A DNA stretch of 64,000 bases from VAZQ01 sp963739175 (lineage in GTDB: Bacteria; Pseudomonadota; Alphaproteobacteria; Rhizobiales; Xanthobacteraceae): NCBI GenBank assembly GCA_963739175.1, contig CAVTZH010000004.1, forward strand, positions 62,001 to 126,000, given 5' to 3'. The notes beneath the pieces were generated by a model that worked only from the letters and a program-made list of their open reading frames with translations, searched no databases and was not told where the DNA came from. This document shows positions 1 through 8,565 of the stretch, one piece after another (positions within the stretch are counted from its first letter, which is position 1; the number at the start of each line of letters is the position of its first letter). The position numbers and the translations under genes are program-made.

Positions 1-1
1 G

Positions 2-160
2 GCCGAATGGCCGATTACCTCGCTTGTCTTCGTCAACATCATCACCGGCCAGTTGCGCAGCGGAAACCGGGTCGAGGTGACGGACAAAGTCGAGAAGGGA
101 AAGCGCTACCAGATCGTGGATGATGCCGACTGCAAGTGCCGCAAGCTTAGGCCACTGTAG
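2..160 (+). CDS. 3' end of an unidentified gene (partial)
   Basis: A gene enters from the left edge. The frame beginning at base 2 is open for 52 codons and closes at TAG 158-160. The visible tail is mixed hydrophobic and charged (GNRVEVTDKVEKGKRY in the middle) and has a Cys-Lys-Cys pair ten residues from the end. No other frame of this strand is open through the segment and the codon use is GC-rich like the neighbours, so I take it as coding. I do not recognise the family. The 233 bp between it and the next gene show no clear structure. Confidence 0.45.
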   Translation, partial: AEWPITSLVFVNIITGQLRSGNRVEVTDKVEKGKRYQIVDDADCKCRKLRPL

Positions 161-393
161 GAAATGAAGAATTTATAAGTCGTTTCAAAGCTTTCCGCGG
201 GCTGCCTCTCCCAGCCGGCTTTTTGCGCGCCCGGCCGGCAGCCCACACCGGGGTAGGCGAATCACGGCAGCCTGTGCATAGGTACAAACGTGAGTAGTGC
301 ACAGGTTTTGGTGAGCGACGCGTCCGTCGATGTCGATTGAACCCATTCGTCGTGACCCTGCGCCGCCCATGCGCGGCACGTTTGCGCTACCTG

Positions 394-657
394 ATGACCG
401 ACCGGCCTGCATTCCGCAAATTGGGCAAGCTTGCCGCGAAGTGGCGCGACTTCGCTGAGAAGCGTCGTGATTGCTTTGCCGAGCTTCACCGCAGCGGCCG
501 CTGGAAGCTCTACTACGACGAGCAGACGTTTCTCACGCAGAAACACGACGTCAATGAGATTTGCGACCGCTGGGCGATAATCCTAGAACAGCACCGGCGG
601 GTTCTGCGGGCTCTGCCGCAGCCTGACGCGCCGGCGATTGATCGCGACGCGGCCTGA
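394..657 (+). CDS. TIGR03809-type conserved hypothetical protein
   Basis: A small basic protein of 87 residues starting MTDRPAFRKLGKLAAKWRD. I recognise it as the TIGR03809 family, which as far as I know is confined to Bradyrhizobiaceae and relatives and has no known function. The sequence is predicted all-helical and rich in Arg, Lys and Trp, with no signal peptide or membrane segment. The frame is open further upstream to a TTG at 337, but the residues before ATG 394 do not resemble the family, so I use the ATG. It lies 29 bp upstream of the EamA exporter on the same strand and may be cotranscribed with it. Function unknown. Confidence 0.75.
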   Translation: MTDRPAFRKLGKLAAKWRDFAEKRRDCFAELHRSGRWKLYYDEQTFLTQKHDVNEICDRWAIILEQHRRVLRALPQPDAPAIDRDAA

Positions 658-686
658 TATCTGCGCCCTCGGAACTTGCGTTTTCC

Positions 687-1532
687 ATGGACTCCTTCGT
701 CTTCGCTGCCGTGCTGTTTGCCGCGTTCTGCCACGCCGGCTGGAACGCCGCAGTCAAGCGCGGGCTCGATCCGTTGGTGACGACCATCCTGATGTCGATC
801 GGCGCGGCGCTGGTCGGCGTCGCCATGCTGCCGTTCACCGGATGGCCGCAGGCGGTGGCCTGGCCCTTCGTCATCGCCTCGGTGCTGATCCACATCGTCT
901 ATTTCGCGGCGCTGATCGAAAGCTATGCCGCCGGCGACATGGGCCTGGTCTATCCGCTGGCACGCGGCTCGGCGCCGCTGATGACGGCGATCGGGGCAGC
1001 CGTGCTGCTCAAAGAGCATATCGGGCTGCTCGGATGGCTCGGCATCGCGGTGCTGGCCGTCGGCGTGCTGCTGCTCTCGCTGCGCGGCAGCCGCGATCTG
1101 GCGAAACTCGATCGCCGTGCCATCGGCTTCGCGCTGCTGACCGCGGTGACGATCTGCGTCTACACGCTGGTCGACGGCGTCGGCGCGCGCGCGGCCGGCA
1201 ATGCGCATGCCTATACCGCCGCGATGTTCGTTGGCATCGGCATCGCGATGGCGATCTATGCGCTGGCGCGGCGCGGTACCGGCGTGTTTGCGCTGATGGC
1301 CCAGCACTGGAAGCTCGGCGTCGGCGGCGGCGTGATGCAGGTGACGTCGTACGGTATCGCGATCTGGGCAATGACGGTGGCGCCGATCGCGCTCGTCGGT
1401 GCGCTGCGCGAAACCAGCGTACTGTTCGGGACCATCCTCGCCGTCGTGTTCCTGAAGGAGCCGCTGCTGATGCCGCGCGTGGCCGCCGCGCTGATGATCG
1501 TCTGCGGGCTGGTGCTGATCCGGCTAAGCTAA
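687..1532 (+). CDS. EamA/DMT-superfamily membrane exporter
   Basis: An inner-membrane protein of 281 residues made almost entirely of hydrophobic helices, the usual length for the drug/metabolite transporter superfamily with two EamA repeats and about ten helices. Each half ends with the family's Pro/Glu-containing turn (VLLKEHIGLLGWLGI near residue 112 and VFLKEPLLMPRVAA near 258), a repeat signature of EamA proteins. The substrate cannot be read from sequence; relatives export amino acids or other metabolites. The stop codon overlaps the convergent glycosyltransferase gene by 9 bp. Family assignment is firm, substrate unknown. Confidence 0.88.
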   Translation: MDSFVFAAVLFAAFCHAGWNAAVKRGLDPLVTTILMSIGAALVGVAMLPFTGWPQAVAWPFVIASVLIHIVYFAALIESYAAGDMGLVYPLARGSAPLMTAIGAAVLLKEHIGLLGWLGIAVLAVGVLLLSLRGSRDLAKLDRRAIGFALLTAVTICVYTLVDGVGARAAGNAHAYTAAMFVGIGIAMAIYALARRGTGVFALMAQHWKLGVGGGVMQVTSYGIAIWAMTVAPIALVGALRETSVLFGTILAVVFLKEPLLMPRVAAALMIVCGLVLIRLS

Positions 1533-2162
1533 ATTCCGCGAAAATTCGTCCAGCAGGCCGAGGCCGCGCAGCCGCGGCAGGTCCTCCGGCACGTCCACGT
1601 CCCAAAGCGTCGCCGGCTCCTGCCAGGTCAGCCGGTGAAACCGCAGCCGCCGGCGCGTTTCCTCCATCACACCGCTCGTGCTCCAGCTCATGCCGGCAAA
1701 CAGCGCGGGGAGGGGCTTGTGCATGCCGATCAAGACATAGCCGCCGTCCTCGGCCGGGCAGACCACCGCGTCGGCGCCGCCACGCAGCACGTCGGCCGCC
1801 TTGCGCAGATGCGCCGGCATCATGGCGGGGCAGTCGGTGCCGATGACGAGGGTCGCCCCGCCCGACCCCTTGAGCCCCGCCAAGATGCGCGCGCCGAGAT
1901 CGCCGTCGGGCTGGCGCGCAAGCGCCACGTTGCGATGGGTGCGCAGCATCTGGAACGTCGCGTGGGTCTCGTCCGGCGTCGCCCACACCGTGACCGGCCC
2001 GGTCGCGGCGGCACAGGCGGTTTCGACCGTTCGGTCGGTCAGGCGCGCCTGCAGGCGCGCGGCGCGGCCGGCACCCAGTGCCGGAATGAGCCGCGTCTTG
2101 GCGAAGCCCGCGACCGGGGCCTTCGCCAGGATCGCAATCGAGACCGGTTCAGCTGCCGCCAT
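1524..2162 (-). CDS. TIGR04282 glycosyltransferase (DUF2064, rSAM/selenodomain-associated transferase 1)
   Basis: A 212-residue GT-A fold protein beginning MAAAEPVSIAILAKAPVAG. The KAPVAGFAKTRL motif near residues 13-25 is the nucleotide-sugar binding start of the DUF2064 family. The GTDCP motif near residue 107 supplies the metal-binding Asp, and EDGGYVLIG follows. These proteins cluster with TIGR04283 transferases and ArsS-type radical SAM enzymes, as here, and are thought to act in arsenosugar or similar small glycoside synthesis. I start at ATG 2162 because the family begins just before the Ala-Lys-Ala-Pro motif. The start overlaps the upstream gene by 14 bp, which indicates translational coupling. 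Confidence 0.86.
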   Translation of the reverse strand: MAAAEPVSIAILAKAPVAGFAKTRLIPALGAGRAARLQARLTDRTVETACAAATGPVTVWATPDETHATFQMLRTHRNVALARQPDGDLGARILAGLKGSGGATLVIGTDCPAMMPAHLRKAADVLRGGADAVVCPAEDGGYVLIGMHKPLPALFAGMSWSTSGVMEETRRRLRFHRLTWQEPATLWDVDVPEDLPRLRGLGLLDEFSRNLA

Positions 2163-2838
2163 AGCGATAGCGCCCCGCCAGTGCCGCCGGATCGGCACCC
2201 AAGAAATAAGCGAGTCGCAGCCGCCACATCAGCAAAATGGTGCGGAATACACCGTGGGTTTCCCAGCGCCGCCCCGACGTGGTCGCGCGCTCGCGCAGGC
2301 AGAGCGGCCGGCCCCCGCGTTTCAGCCGCTTCGACAGCGCGATGTCTTCCATCAGCGGGATTTCCGGAAAGCCGCCGGCCGCCTGAAACGCGTCGCGCTT
2401 GACGAAGATCGCCTGGTCGCCGGTCGCGATGCCGGTGAGGCGCGAGCGCAGGTTCATCATGGCGGCGACCAGCCTGAGCATCGGGTGCCGCCCTTCGATG
2501 ACGACGTCGAAGCGGCCCCAGGCGTGTCCCGAGCGGGCGAGCCCGTCGAGCACCAGCCGCTCGGCTTCGCCCGGCAGCCGGGTGTCGGCGTGCAGGAACA
2601 ACAGCACGTCGCCGTTGGCCTTGGCGGCGCCCACGTTCATCTGCAGCGCGCGTCCGCGCGGCGCCGACAGCACCTGATCGGCCCGCAGCCGCGCGCGCTG
2701 CACGGTGGCGTCATGGCTGCCGCCGTCGACCACGATGACCTCGACGCCGAGGGCGCGCAGCTCGGCGAGCGCATCGAGCGCGCCGGCGATGCCTTCGCCT
2801 TCGTCGAGCACCGGCATGATGATGGAGAGGCGGGCCAT
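2149..2838 (-). CDS. TIGR04283 family 2 glycosyltransferase (rSAM/selenodomain-associated transferase 2)
   Basis: A 229-residue soluble GT2 enzyme. It opens with MARLSIIMPVLDEGEGI, the usual GT2 beta-1 strand and Asn/Asp-Glu motif. It then has VDGGSHDAT (nucleotide binding), LHADTRLP (the DXD-like metal site) and MEDIALSKRLKRGG (the ED acceptor/catalytic region). No membrane anchor is present. It is the middle gene of a three-gene minus-strand operon, 18 bp after the radical SAM gene and overlapping the TIGR04282 gene. The order ArsS-TIGR04283-TIGR04282 is the known association for this family. The exact sugar acceptor is unknown. Confidence 0.87.
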   Translation of the reverse strand: MARLSIIMPVLDEGEGIAGALDALAELRALGVEVIVVDGGSHDATVQRARLRADQVLSAPRGRALQMNVGAAKANGDVLLFLHADTRLPGEAERLVLDGLARSGHAWGRFDVVIEGRHPMLRLVAAMMNLRSRLTGIATGDQAIFVKRDAFQAAGGFPEIPLMEDIALSKRLKRGGRPLCLRERATTSGRRWETHGVFRTILLMWRLRLAYFLGADPAALAGRYRYGGS

Positions 2839-2856
2839 GATTCTGCGCCCGGTGAA

Positions 2857-3825
2857 TCACTCCGCAGCGGCGAGGGCGCCGCCGCAGCTCGATCCTTGCC
2901 CGGCGGTGCAGCCATAGCAATGGCCGGCGACGCGGATCGGGTTGTCGGCGAGATCGCTGTCGAGCAGGTCGGAGAGGTGGACGTGTTTGCGCCCGCCATG
3001 GCTCAGCGGCAGGTCGAGCATCTGATTGAAGTCGCAGTCGTAGACGAAGCCGCGCCAGTCGACCGAGATCAGGTTGCGGCACATCACGTGATCGAGATTG
3101 GCATCGGCATGCGCGCCGCGCAGCACGCCGAGATAGCGGTCGAACTCGCCCTTGATCGCGAGCATCGATCCGAAGCGCTTGATCGGCATGTTGGCGAGCG
3201 TGAACAGTTGGTTGAATGCGATGCCGTAGCGTCCGAGCTCGCGCCTATAGTCGGCCTCGAGCGCCGCCTGCGGCGGCGGCAGCGACGGACCCTGCGGATT
3301 GTAGACGAGGTTGAGCACGAGACACGAGCCGTCGCGGCCGTAGCCGAGCGCATTGAGCTTTTGCAAGCCGCGGATCGATTGCTCGAACACGCCCTTGCCA
3401 CGCTGGCGGTCGACATTGTCCTTAAGATAGCAGGGCATCGACGCGACCACCTCGACCTGCTCGGCCGCGAGAAACGCCGCGAGGTCTTCCTGGCCCGGCT
3501 CTTCCAGGATCGTGAGGTTGCAACGGTCCATGACGTGGACGCCGAGCGCGCGGGCGCTTGTCACCAGCCGCCGGAACTGCGGATTGAGCTCAGGCGCGCC
3601 GCCGGTGATGTCGAGGGTCGCGATCTTCCGCCGTTCAAGAAATGTCAGCGCGACGTCGGCGACGTCCGCGCCCATCTCCTCGGTGCGGTGCGGGCTTGCA
3701 TCGACGTGGCAGTGCACGCAGCTCTGGTTGCAGCGATAGCCGACATTGAGCTGCAGCGTGTCGAGCCGTCCGCGCCGGATCGGCGGGAACGGGATCTGCT
3801 CCAGCAGCGGCAGGGTCTCGCGCAT
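2857..3825 (-). CDS. arsS: ArsS-like radical SAM/Cys-rich domain protein
   Basis: A 322-residue radical SAM enzyme of the TIGR04167 (ArsS) family. The [4Fe-4S]/SAM-binding motif is C32-x3-C36-x2-C39 within GYRCNQSCVHCH. LDITGGAPELNP near residue 95 is the SAM-binding GGE-like turn. The Cys-rich tail HCYGCTAGQGSSC (302-314) is the second diagnostic part; in some relatives a position of this tail is selenocysteine, but here every site is encoded as Cys and no in-frame TGA is used. ArsS is associated with conversion of methylated arsenic to a deoxyadenosyl (arsenosugar) product. No arsM methyltransferase is visible nearby, so the substrate is an inference. Confidence 0.87.
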   Translation of the reverse strand: MRETLPLLEQIPFPPIRRGRLDTLQLNVGYRCNQSCVHCHVDASPHRTEEMGADVADVALTFLERRKIATLDITGGAPELNPQFRRLVTSARALGVHVMDRCNLTILEEPGQEDLAAFLAAEQVEVVASMPCYLKDNVDRQRGKGVFEQSIRGLQKLNALGYGRDGSCLVLNLVYNPQGPSLPPPQAALEADYRRELGRYGIAFNQLFTLANMPIKRFGSMLAIKGEFDRYLGVLRGAHADANLDHVMCRNLISVDWRGFVYDCDFNQMLDLPLSHGGRKHVHLSDLLDSDLADNPIRVAGHCYGCTAGQGSSCGGALAAAE

Positions 3826-3902
3826 GAGTTTAAGCGTGGCACGCTGGTCGGCTCACGTCAGCCGTTCGAGGGATGGCCTTCCGACACATTGTCGTGACAG
3901 GG

Positions 3903-4679
3903 CTATCCCGGGTTGGCGCCCATCGCCTTGAAGGTCGGTTCGGCGGCTGGCGACCTCAAGAATTTGACCAACGCGCGCGCAGGATCGCCCTGTTGCGCAT
4001 AGGTCGTGATGCCGGCAACAAATTCGGTATAGATCTGCAGGTCGGCAGGCAACACCCCGGCGAGATCGACGTCAGATGATTGGGCGATAAACGTGGCCGG
4101 CGAGATCGCAATGTCGATTTCTCCCTTTGCCACGCTCTGCAACAGCGTGGCGGTATCCTTCACCACCCTGGTTCTTGCTTTCATCTCGTCCGTGATGCCC
4201 AGCCGCTCAAAGACAATCAGAGCAGCATTGCCGGTCGTGCCGCCGCCGCTCGGACTGCTGATGCCGACCGCGTTGACGCTCAGAAACGTTTTCCTGACAT
4301 CGTCGTTCGATCCAACGGCGAGCCGTTTGGCGCCCTTCTTGACCGCAAGCCCGACCGCGACATGAGCAATCCGAACCTGCACGTCGGGGCTGAACAGTTC
4401 CGCCTTGCGCAGCGACTCCCATTGCTGCGGAGACACCACCGCCATATCGGCGGCTTCGCGCTTGCGCACGCGCTCGGTGAGCGTACCGATATTGGCGTAG
4501 CTCAGGCTCACCTTGTGGCCGGTTGATTTTTCGAACTGCGGAACCAGGACATCCGTCACGGCCTTAAGGCCGGCCGGAAACAAGACCCGGATTTCCGCCG
4601 CGCAAAGGGAATCTCCAGCGGCAAGCGCAAGCAATGCCGCTGTCAACGCCAGCTTCTTGACGCCAAGGCTCGCGCTCAT
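3903..4679 (-). CDS. ModA-like periplasmic substrate-binding protein
   Basis: A 258-residue exported protein. ATG 4679 gives a Sec signal peptide (basic start, hydrophobic core, cleavage near SLCAAE). The mature part, AEIRVLFPAGLKAVTDVLVP, then a Lys-Val-Ser-Leu-Ser-Tyr strand and an AADMAVVSP segment, resembles the molybdate/sulfate-type binding proteins (SBP_bac_11 family). No permease or ATPase gene lies next to it, so it is an orphan binding protein or serves a distant transporter. It is upstream of the arsS-like operon on the same strand with a 77 bp gap, so cotranscription is possible. An oxyanion ligand is plausible but not demonstrated. Confidence 0.75.
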   Translation of the reverse strand: MSASLGVKKLALTAALLALAAGDSLCAAEIRVLFPAGLKAVTDVLVPQFEKSTGHKVSLSYANIGTLTERVRKREAADMAVVSPQQWESLRKAELFSPDVQVRIAHVAVGLAVKKGAKRLAVGSNDDVRKTFLSVNAVGISSPSGGGTTGNAALIVFERLGITDEMKARTRVVKDTATLLQSVAKGEIDIAISPATFIAQSSDVDLAGVLPADLQIYTEFVAGITTYAQQGDPARALVKFLRSPAAEPTFKAMGANPG

Positions 4680-4787
4680 CTGCGTTCTCCTCACCTGATC
4701 GGCCAGAGTTTGCCCGATGGCGATTGCAGATTGCCACAAAAGCGGAGCGCGCGACATCGCCGGTCTGCCGGCGATGTGAAGGGCAGG

Positions 4788-5573
4788 TCAAGGCATGCGC
4801 TGCGTGAGCGGTGCGGCGATCGCGGTTCCGTTATCAATGCCGATGCGGCCGAAGCCAGGCAGCTTCACGGCGGGATGCCGCAGGTCGAGCCCAGCCACCA
4901 GGCCGAGCAGGTTCAGCTCGACGCCTTCGACCCATCCAGCTTTGACGCCAAGAAGGCCGAACATCGACAATTCGACGCCGGTACGGCTGTCGGTGAGGCC
5001 GGCGTAGAAGCCGTCGCGGAAATCCTTGCCGACGGCGTTCGGCGGCAGCGTGGTCGCAAGCTCGGGCACCGCGCGCAGCACCGCCGCGATGAAGGTGTTG
5101 CTGTTCGGGCCCGGCCACATGCGGTAGTCGCCGTCGTTGCGATAGCGGTAGTCCTCGATGGCGCCGCGGACCTTCGGGATCATCGCCTCCGCGGCGGCGC
5201 CCTTGAGGTCGACCAGCACGCGCGGCACGTCGCCGTACCAGCGGCCGTCCGGCGCCCAGCCGTTCATGCGCACCGGATTGCCCCAGCCGACCACGTCGTA
5301 GCGGCTCCAGGCGGTCGCGCCTTCGGGCTTGTAAACGACCCAGCTATGGACGGAGAAAATGCCCTTCCAGCGCCCGGTACGGCCGGTGAAGATCAAGAGC
5401 CGCGCCTCGCGATCGGCGCTTGCCTCCGGCAGCATCCCGACGCTTCCCCAGTTGGCGGACCGCCAACCCGTCGGATGGTCTTCCAGCGAGTGGACGACAG
5501 CATGGCCGGCGAGGGGAACCAGGAAGAGGGCGGTCAGGCCGATCAAGAAACGGCGAAGCGTAATGATGCGCAT
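4788..5573 (-). CDS. DUF3750 domain protein
   Basis: A 261-residue protein starting MRIITLRRFLIGLTALFLVP with an N-terminal hydrophobic helix that acts as signal or membrane anchor, so the rest is probably periplasmic. The body carries the DUF3750 pattern: HSWVVYKPEG, WGNPVRMNGWAPDGRWYGD and WPGPNSNTF. The NSNTF with an upstream conserved His recalls papain-like (NlpC-type) folds, but that is only an impression. A longer frame exists to 5639, but the ATG at 5573 immediately precedes the hydrophobic helix. Function unknown. Confidence 0.8.
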   Translation of the reverse strand: MRIITLRRFLIGLTALFLVPLAGHAVVHSLEDHPTGWRSANWGSVGMLPEASADREARLLIFTGRTGRWKGIFSVHSWVVYKPEGATAWSRYDVVGWGNPVRMNGWAPDGRWYGDVPRVLVDLKGAAAEAMIPKVRGAIEDYRYRNDGDYRMWPGPNSNTFIAAVLRAVPELATTLPPNAVGKDFRDGFYAGLTDSRTGVELSMFGLLGVKAGWVEGVELNLLGLVAGLDLRHPAVKLPGFGRIGIDNGTAIAAPLTQRMP

Positions 5574-5671
5574 GGCTCGATGAAGCGTGGCGGTTCGCCG
5601 GAAATATGGCGTCGCTACCCACGCATCCGCAAATGACAATGTCGTAATGTCGCGGTGATAATTGCGGGAGG

Positions 5672-7027
5672 TTACCGAACCCGATTTCCGCTCACCGTCA
5701 GGTTGGCATAGCGCTCGGCGCCGCCGCGCATCAGGTCGCCGGTGACGATCCGCTTGCGGTCCATGCCCATGATCGCGCCGCGCTTGACGTCGGCGATCAT
5801 GTTGTTCGCGATCAGCGCGGTGCCGGCGCCGGTCGAGACCGAGACGCCGATGCCGATGTCGGCCTGCCGCACCACGTTGCCGGTGGCGGCGACGTCGCGC
5901 AGGTGATGGCCCCAGCCCAGGATCATGCCGGCGGTCGGCGCGCTCTCGATCACGTTGCCGGTGACGGCGGTGTCGGCCTCGACCGCGATGCCGATGCCGG
6001 CGCCGTCGCCCGGGTCGGTACCGGCCGGCCGCTTCGGCAGCAGGTTGCGGATGATGTTGCCGGTCACGCTCGCGAGCCGGCCACCCTCATTGAAATTGGT
6101 GATCGAGACGCCGATCGCGGCGCGGTCGATCGTGTTGTTGGCGACCAGCGCGCCCTCGAAGCCGAACTCGGCGTAGATCGCGACCTCGCGCACGTCGCTG
6201 ATGCTGTTGCCGGCAACCTGGAGGTTCGAGGCGGCGTTGCCGCGCACCGCCGTGAACGCGCAATTGCGGATACGGTTGCCGCGCACGATCACATTGGCGG
6301 CGCGGAACACGTTCACCGCGTTGCCGTACTGGCCGGAACCACCGGAGCGATTCTCGATCGCCTCGATGCGGTTGTCGGTGACGATGGTGCCGTCGTCGCC
6401 GGCCTTGCCGCGCCAGACCTGGATGCCGTTGTTGCCGGCGCCGGTGATGGTGTTGCGCGCGATCAGGAGCGCGCGCGCATCGAAGGAATGGATCGCGACG
6501 TCGGCGCTGTCGGTGACGAGCGTGTCGACGATCTCACCATCGACCGCGGTGCAGGTAATCGCGGTGCCGCCGGCGCCGAGGATCTCGCAGTCCGCGATCT
6601 TGATGCGGCGTACGTTATCGAGATGGAGCAGCCCGCGGCGGTCGGGCAGGCGGCGGCGCTGGCCATCGACCACCAGACCGGTGAGCGTGATGTGCTCGGC
6701 ACCGGCGGCGCTGAGCAGCGACGCGCTGTCGCTGAGGATGAGCTTGGTGGCGCCGCGCACGCCGACGAGCTGGGCATTGGCGGGGAGCCGCAGGTTGCCG
6801 ACGCGATAGCTGCCAGGCGCGATCGCGAGCGGCGTGCGGTTGCGCGCGGTCTCATCGATGGCGCGCTGGAACGCGCGGCTCTGGTCCTCGGCGCTGCCCG
6901 GGGTCAGCCCGAAGTGGGAGCCTTCGACACCGAACGTGCCCAGCGGAGAGGGCGCCGCAAGCGCCGGCGAGACGGTTGCCGCGGCGGCGGTTCCCAGAAT
7001 GAGAAATCGGCGACGATCCATGGTCAT
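5672..7027 (-). CDS. TIGR03808 TAT-exported parallel beta-helix repeat protein
   Basis: A protein of about 451 residues starting MTMDRRRFLILGTAAAATV. The RRRFLIL twin-arginine motif, hydrophobic core and Ala-rich cleavage region mark it as TAT-exported. The mature part has at least nine repeats of the form Asn-x-Ile-x(n)-Gly-Ile/Val (for example NTITGAGNNGIQVW, NRIRNCAFTAVRG, NTIDRAAIGVSI, NVVRQADIGIGVSV), the pattern of a right-handed parallel beta-helix as in pectate lyases. It matches TIGR03808, an uncharacterised twin-arginine-translocated repeat family of rhizobial relatives. A role in polysaccharide binding or cleavage is only inferred from the fold. A second ATG at 7021 is equally possible. 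Confidence 0.88.
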   Translation of the reverse strand: MTMDRRRFLILGTAAAATVSPALAAPSPLGTFGVEGSHFGLTPGSAEDQSRAFQRAIDETARNRTPLAIAPGSYRVGNLRLPANAQLVGVRGATKLILSDSASLLSAAGAEHITLTGLVVDGQRRRLPDRRGLLHLDNVRRIKIADCEILGAGGTAITCTAVDGEIVDTLVTDSADVAIHSFDARALLIARNTITGAGNNGIQVWRGKAGDDGTIVTDNRIEAIENRSGGSGQYGNAVNVFRAANVIVRGNRIRNCAFTAVRGNAASNLQVAGNSISDVREVAIYAEFGFEGALVANNTIDRAAIGVSITNFNEGGRLASVTGNIIRNLLPKRPAGTDPGDGAGIGIAVEADTAVTGNVIESAPTAGMILGWGHHLRDVAATGNVVRQADIGIGVSVSTGAGTALIANNMIADVKRGAIMGMDRKRIVTGDLMRGGAERYANLTVSGNRVR

Positions 7028-7114
7028 GGCACCACACATGTGCACAACACGGGCCACGTGCCATGTGCCGAAACGCGACGGCACGACATCCTTGGGCTTG
7101 GTAACGCAATGGGG

Positions 7115-7738
7115 TTAACGGGTGGTGCGCGCGGCGGCGACCGCCGCCAGCACGATCGCTTCGCCGGCGCGCAGCAACTGGTCGAAGGTTAACGGTGCGC
7201 GGCGCGAACCCTTCCCGCGGACCTTCGGCACATGGACAAAGGCCGCGACCTTCGGGCCGTTCGGACGCGCCGCCGCCTCGGTCGCGCGCCAGCAGAGATA
7301 ATTGCAGAGGTAACGTCCGGCGTCGCGCGACAGCGCGGCTTTCACGCCGGTCGAGCGCGCCGCCTTCACCAGCCGTTGCGCCGGGATGCGCAGCGCCAAC
7401 GTTGCTGCCGCTCCCGGTGCGATCGTACCGGCGCGCGGGCGTTGGCCTGTGGCATCTGGAACAATACGGCTCGATGTATTGCGGGCACGGGTCTCGATGC
7501 GAATGTGACGGGTGCGTGCGGCGAGCCCGAACATGACCAGCACATCGGGCTTGGTGCGCTTGATTAAATCCGGCAGTTCGCGATCGACTGCCTCATAACT
7601 GGTGCGAAAGGTATGTGATGTGCGCCGCATACCAGCGAGGGCGAGGTGACGGCTGCGCGCTAGTTTCTCGACCAGGCGTTCTGTAGGATTGAATGGCGCG
7701 CCCGGAAAAGGTCCAAATCCGGTGAGGAGGATGTTCAT
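7115..7738 (-). CDS. pcp: Pyroglutamyl-peptidase-like cysteine peptidase (family C15)
   Basis: A 207-residue cytosolic protein beginning MNILLTGFGPFPGAPFNPTE, the signature start of peptidase C15, which removes N-terminal pyroglutamate. The expected catalytic triad can be placed: Glu in IRIETRARN near residue 82, Cys in DAGRYLCNYLCW near residue 145, and His in AAFVHVPKV near residue 168. The Glu context is diverged from the classical ERVAxN motif, so specificity could differ. It is transcribed divergently from the gene at 7903, and the 164 bp between them should hold both promoters. Confidence 0.83.
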   Translation of the reverse strand: MNILLTGFGPFPGAPFNPTERLVEKLARSRHLALAGMRRTSHTFRTSYEAVDRELPDLIKRTKPDVLVMFGLAARTRHIRIETRARNTSSRIVPDATGQRPRAGTIAPGAAATLALRIPAQRLVKAARSTGVKAALSRDAGRYLCNYLCWRATEAAARPNGPKVAAFVHVPKVRGKGSRRAPLTFDQLLRAGEAIVLAAVAAARTTR

Positions 7739-7902
7739 GGGGGCGTCGTGGGGCTGCTAGTGGTGAACGTCACGCAAGCTTTTGTGTAAATCGTCGGAAA
7801 GGTTCTGCTCGCATCGCAATCTCGGCCGCTACACCGCGGCCGCTTCGGAGCGACCGCGGACAGATAGTGCATCGCACCGGCGATTTCGCAAGCGGGGGCC
7901 TG

Positions 7903-8565
7903 ATGTTGCCACAGGATCCGAAGCGCGAACTCATTGGTCGCACCATCGCCGCCATGCTGATGGCGCAGCAGATCAAGCGCACCGGCGAGGTTCACCCCGA
8001 AACCCTGCTCACCGAGCTCGGCGCGCTCGCCGGCTTCGCCGTGCAGATATCGATCCGCAAATCCGTGATCGAGCGCCAGAAGCTCGATCCGGAGACGATC
8101 CTGGTCGAGGTCGCGACCAAGAACGACGAGATCTACTATTTCAGCGATCTCCTGAACTGGATGCTGTTCGAGAACACCGAGCATCCGCCTTTTTGCGTCT
8201 GGTCCTATGTCGCGGCGGCCGTGCCGAGCGAGCTCCAGCTCCTTTTGCCGGACATCCCCGAAATCGTCAGCAACACCGCGCGCTCGATCGGCACCAGTCG
8301 CTACGGCGTGCCGCGGCTGCCGCGCGAGCACATGCCGCAAAAGCTGCCGCGTGCCGCGCTCGAAGAGCACTGGCGCTTCATCCGTGCGGAGCTTGAGTCA
8401 TCCGGCCGCGATCCGTCGGAATGGCCCTACGATGTGGCCGCCGCCGCGCAATGGCAGATGCTGACCGGCCGCGAGAGCATCGACCCCTCGCTTGCCGCGC
8501 GCATCATCATGGAGGCGGCGATCCCGATGTCGAAAGTCGATCCGCGCACGATTGTGGGCGCTTGA
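7903..8565 (+). CDS. Conserved hypothetical protein
   Basis: A soluble 220-residue protein from ATG 7903 (MLPQDPKRELIGRTIAAML). It has no signal peptide or membrane helix. The middle contains an aromatic-rich stretch (NDEIYYFSDLLNWMLF, PPFCVWSYVAAA) and the C-terminus a regular helical segment. I recognise it only as the type of uncharacterised protein found throughout Rhizobiales. The stop (8563-8565) directly abuts the stop of the convergent lipoprotein gene: the six bases TGATCA contain both. Confidence 0.72.
   Translation: MLPQDPKRELIGRTIAAMLMAQQIKRTGEVHPETLLTELGALAGFAVQISIRKSVIERQKLDPETILVEVATKNDEIYYFSDLLNWMLFENTEHPPFCVWSYVAAAVPSELQLLLPDIPEIVSNTARSIGTSRYGVPRLPREHMPQKLPRAALEEHWRFIRAELESSGRDPSEWPYDVAAAAQWQMLTGRESIDPSLAARIIMEAAIPMSKVDPRTIVGA

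Noticed and set aside
2857..2920. Possible selenocysteine codon in the Cys-rich tail of the ArsS-like enzyme
   Set aside because: All tail positions are Cys codons and no in-frame TGA occurs before the normal stop.
1801..3897. Long plus-strand frame opposite the glycosyltransferase and radical SAM genes
   Set aside because: It is antisense to three genes with clear catalytic motifs, and its own translation has no recognisable domain.
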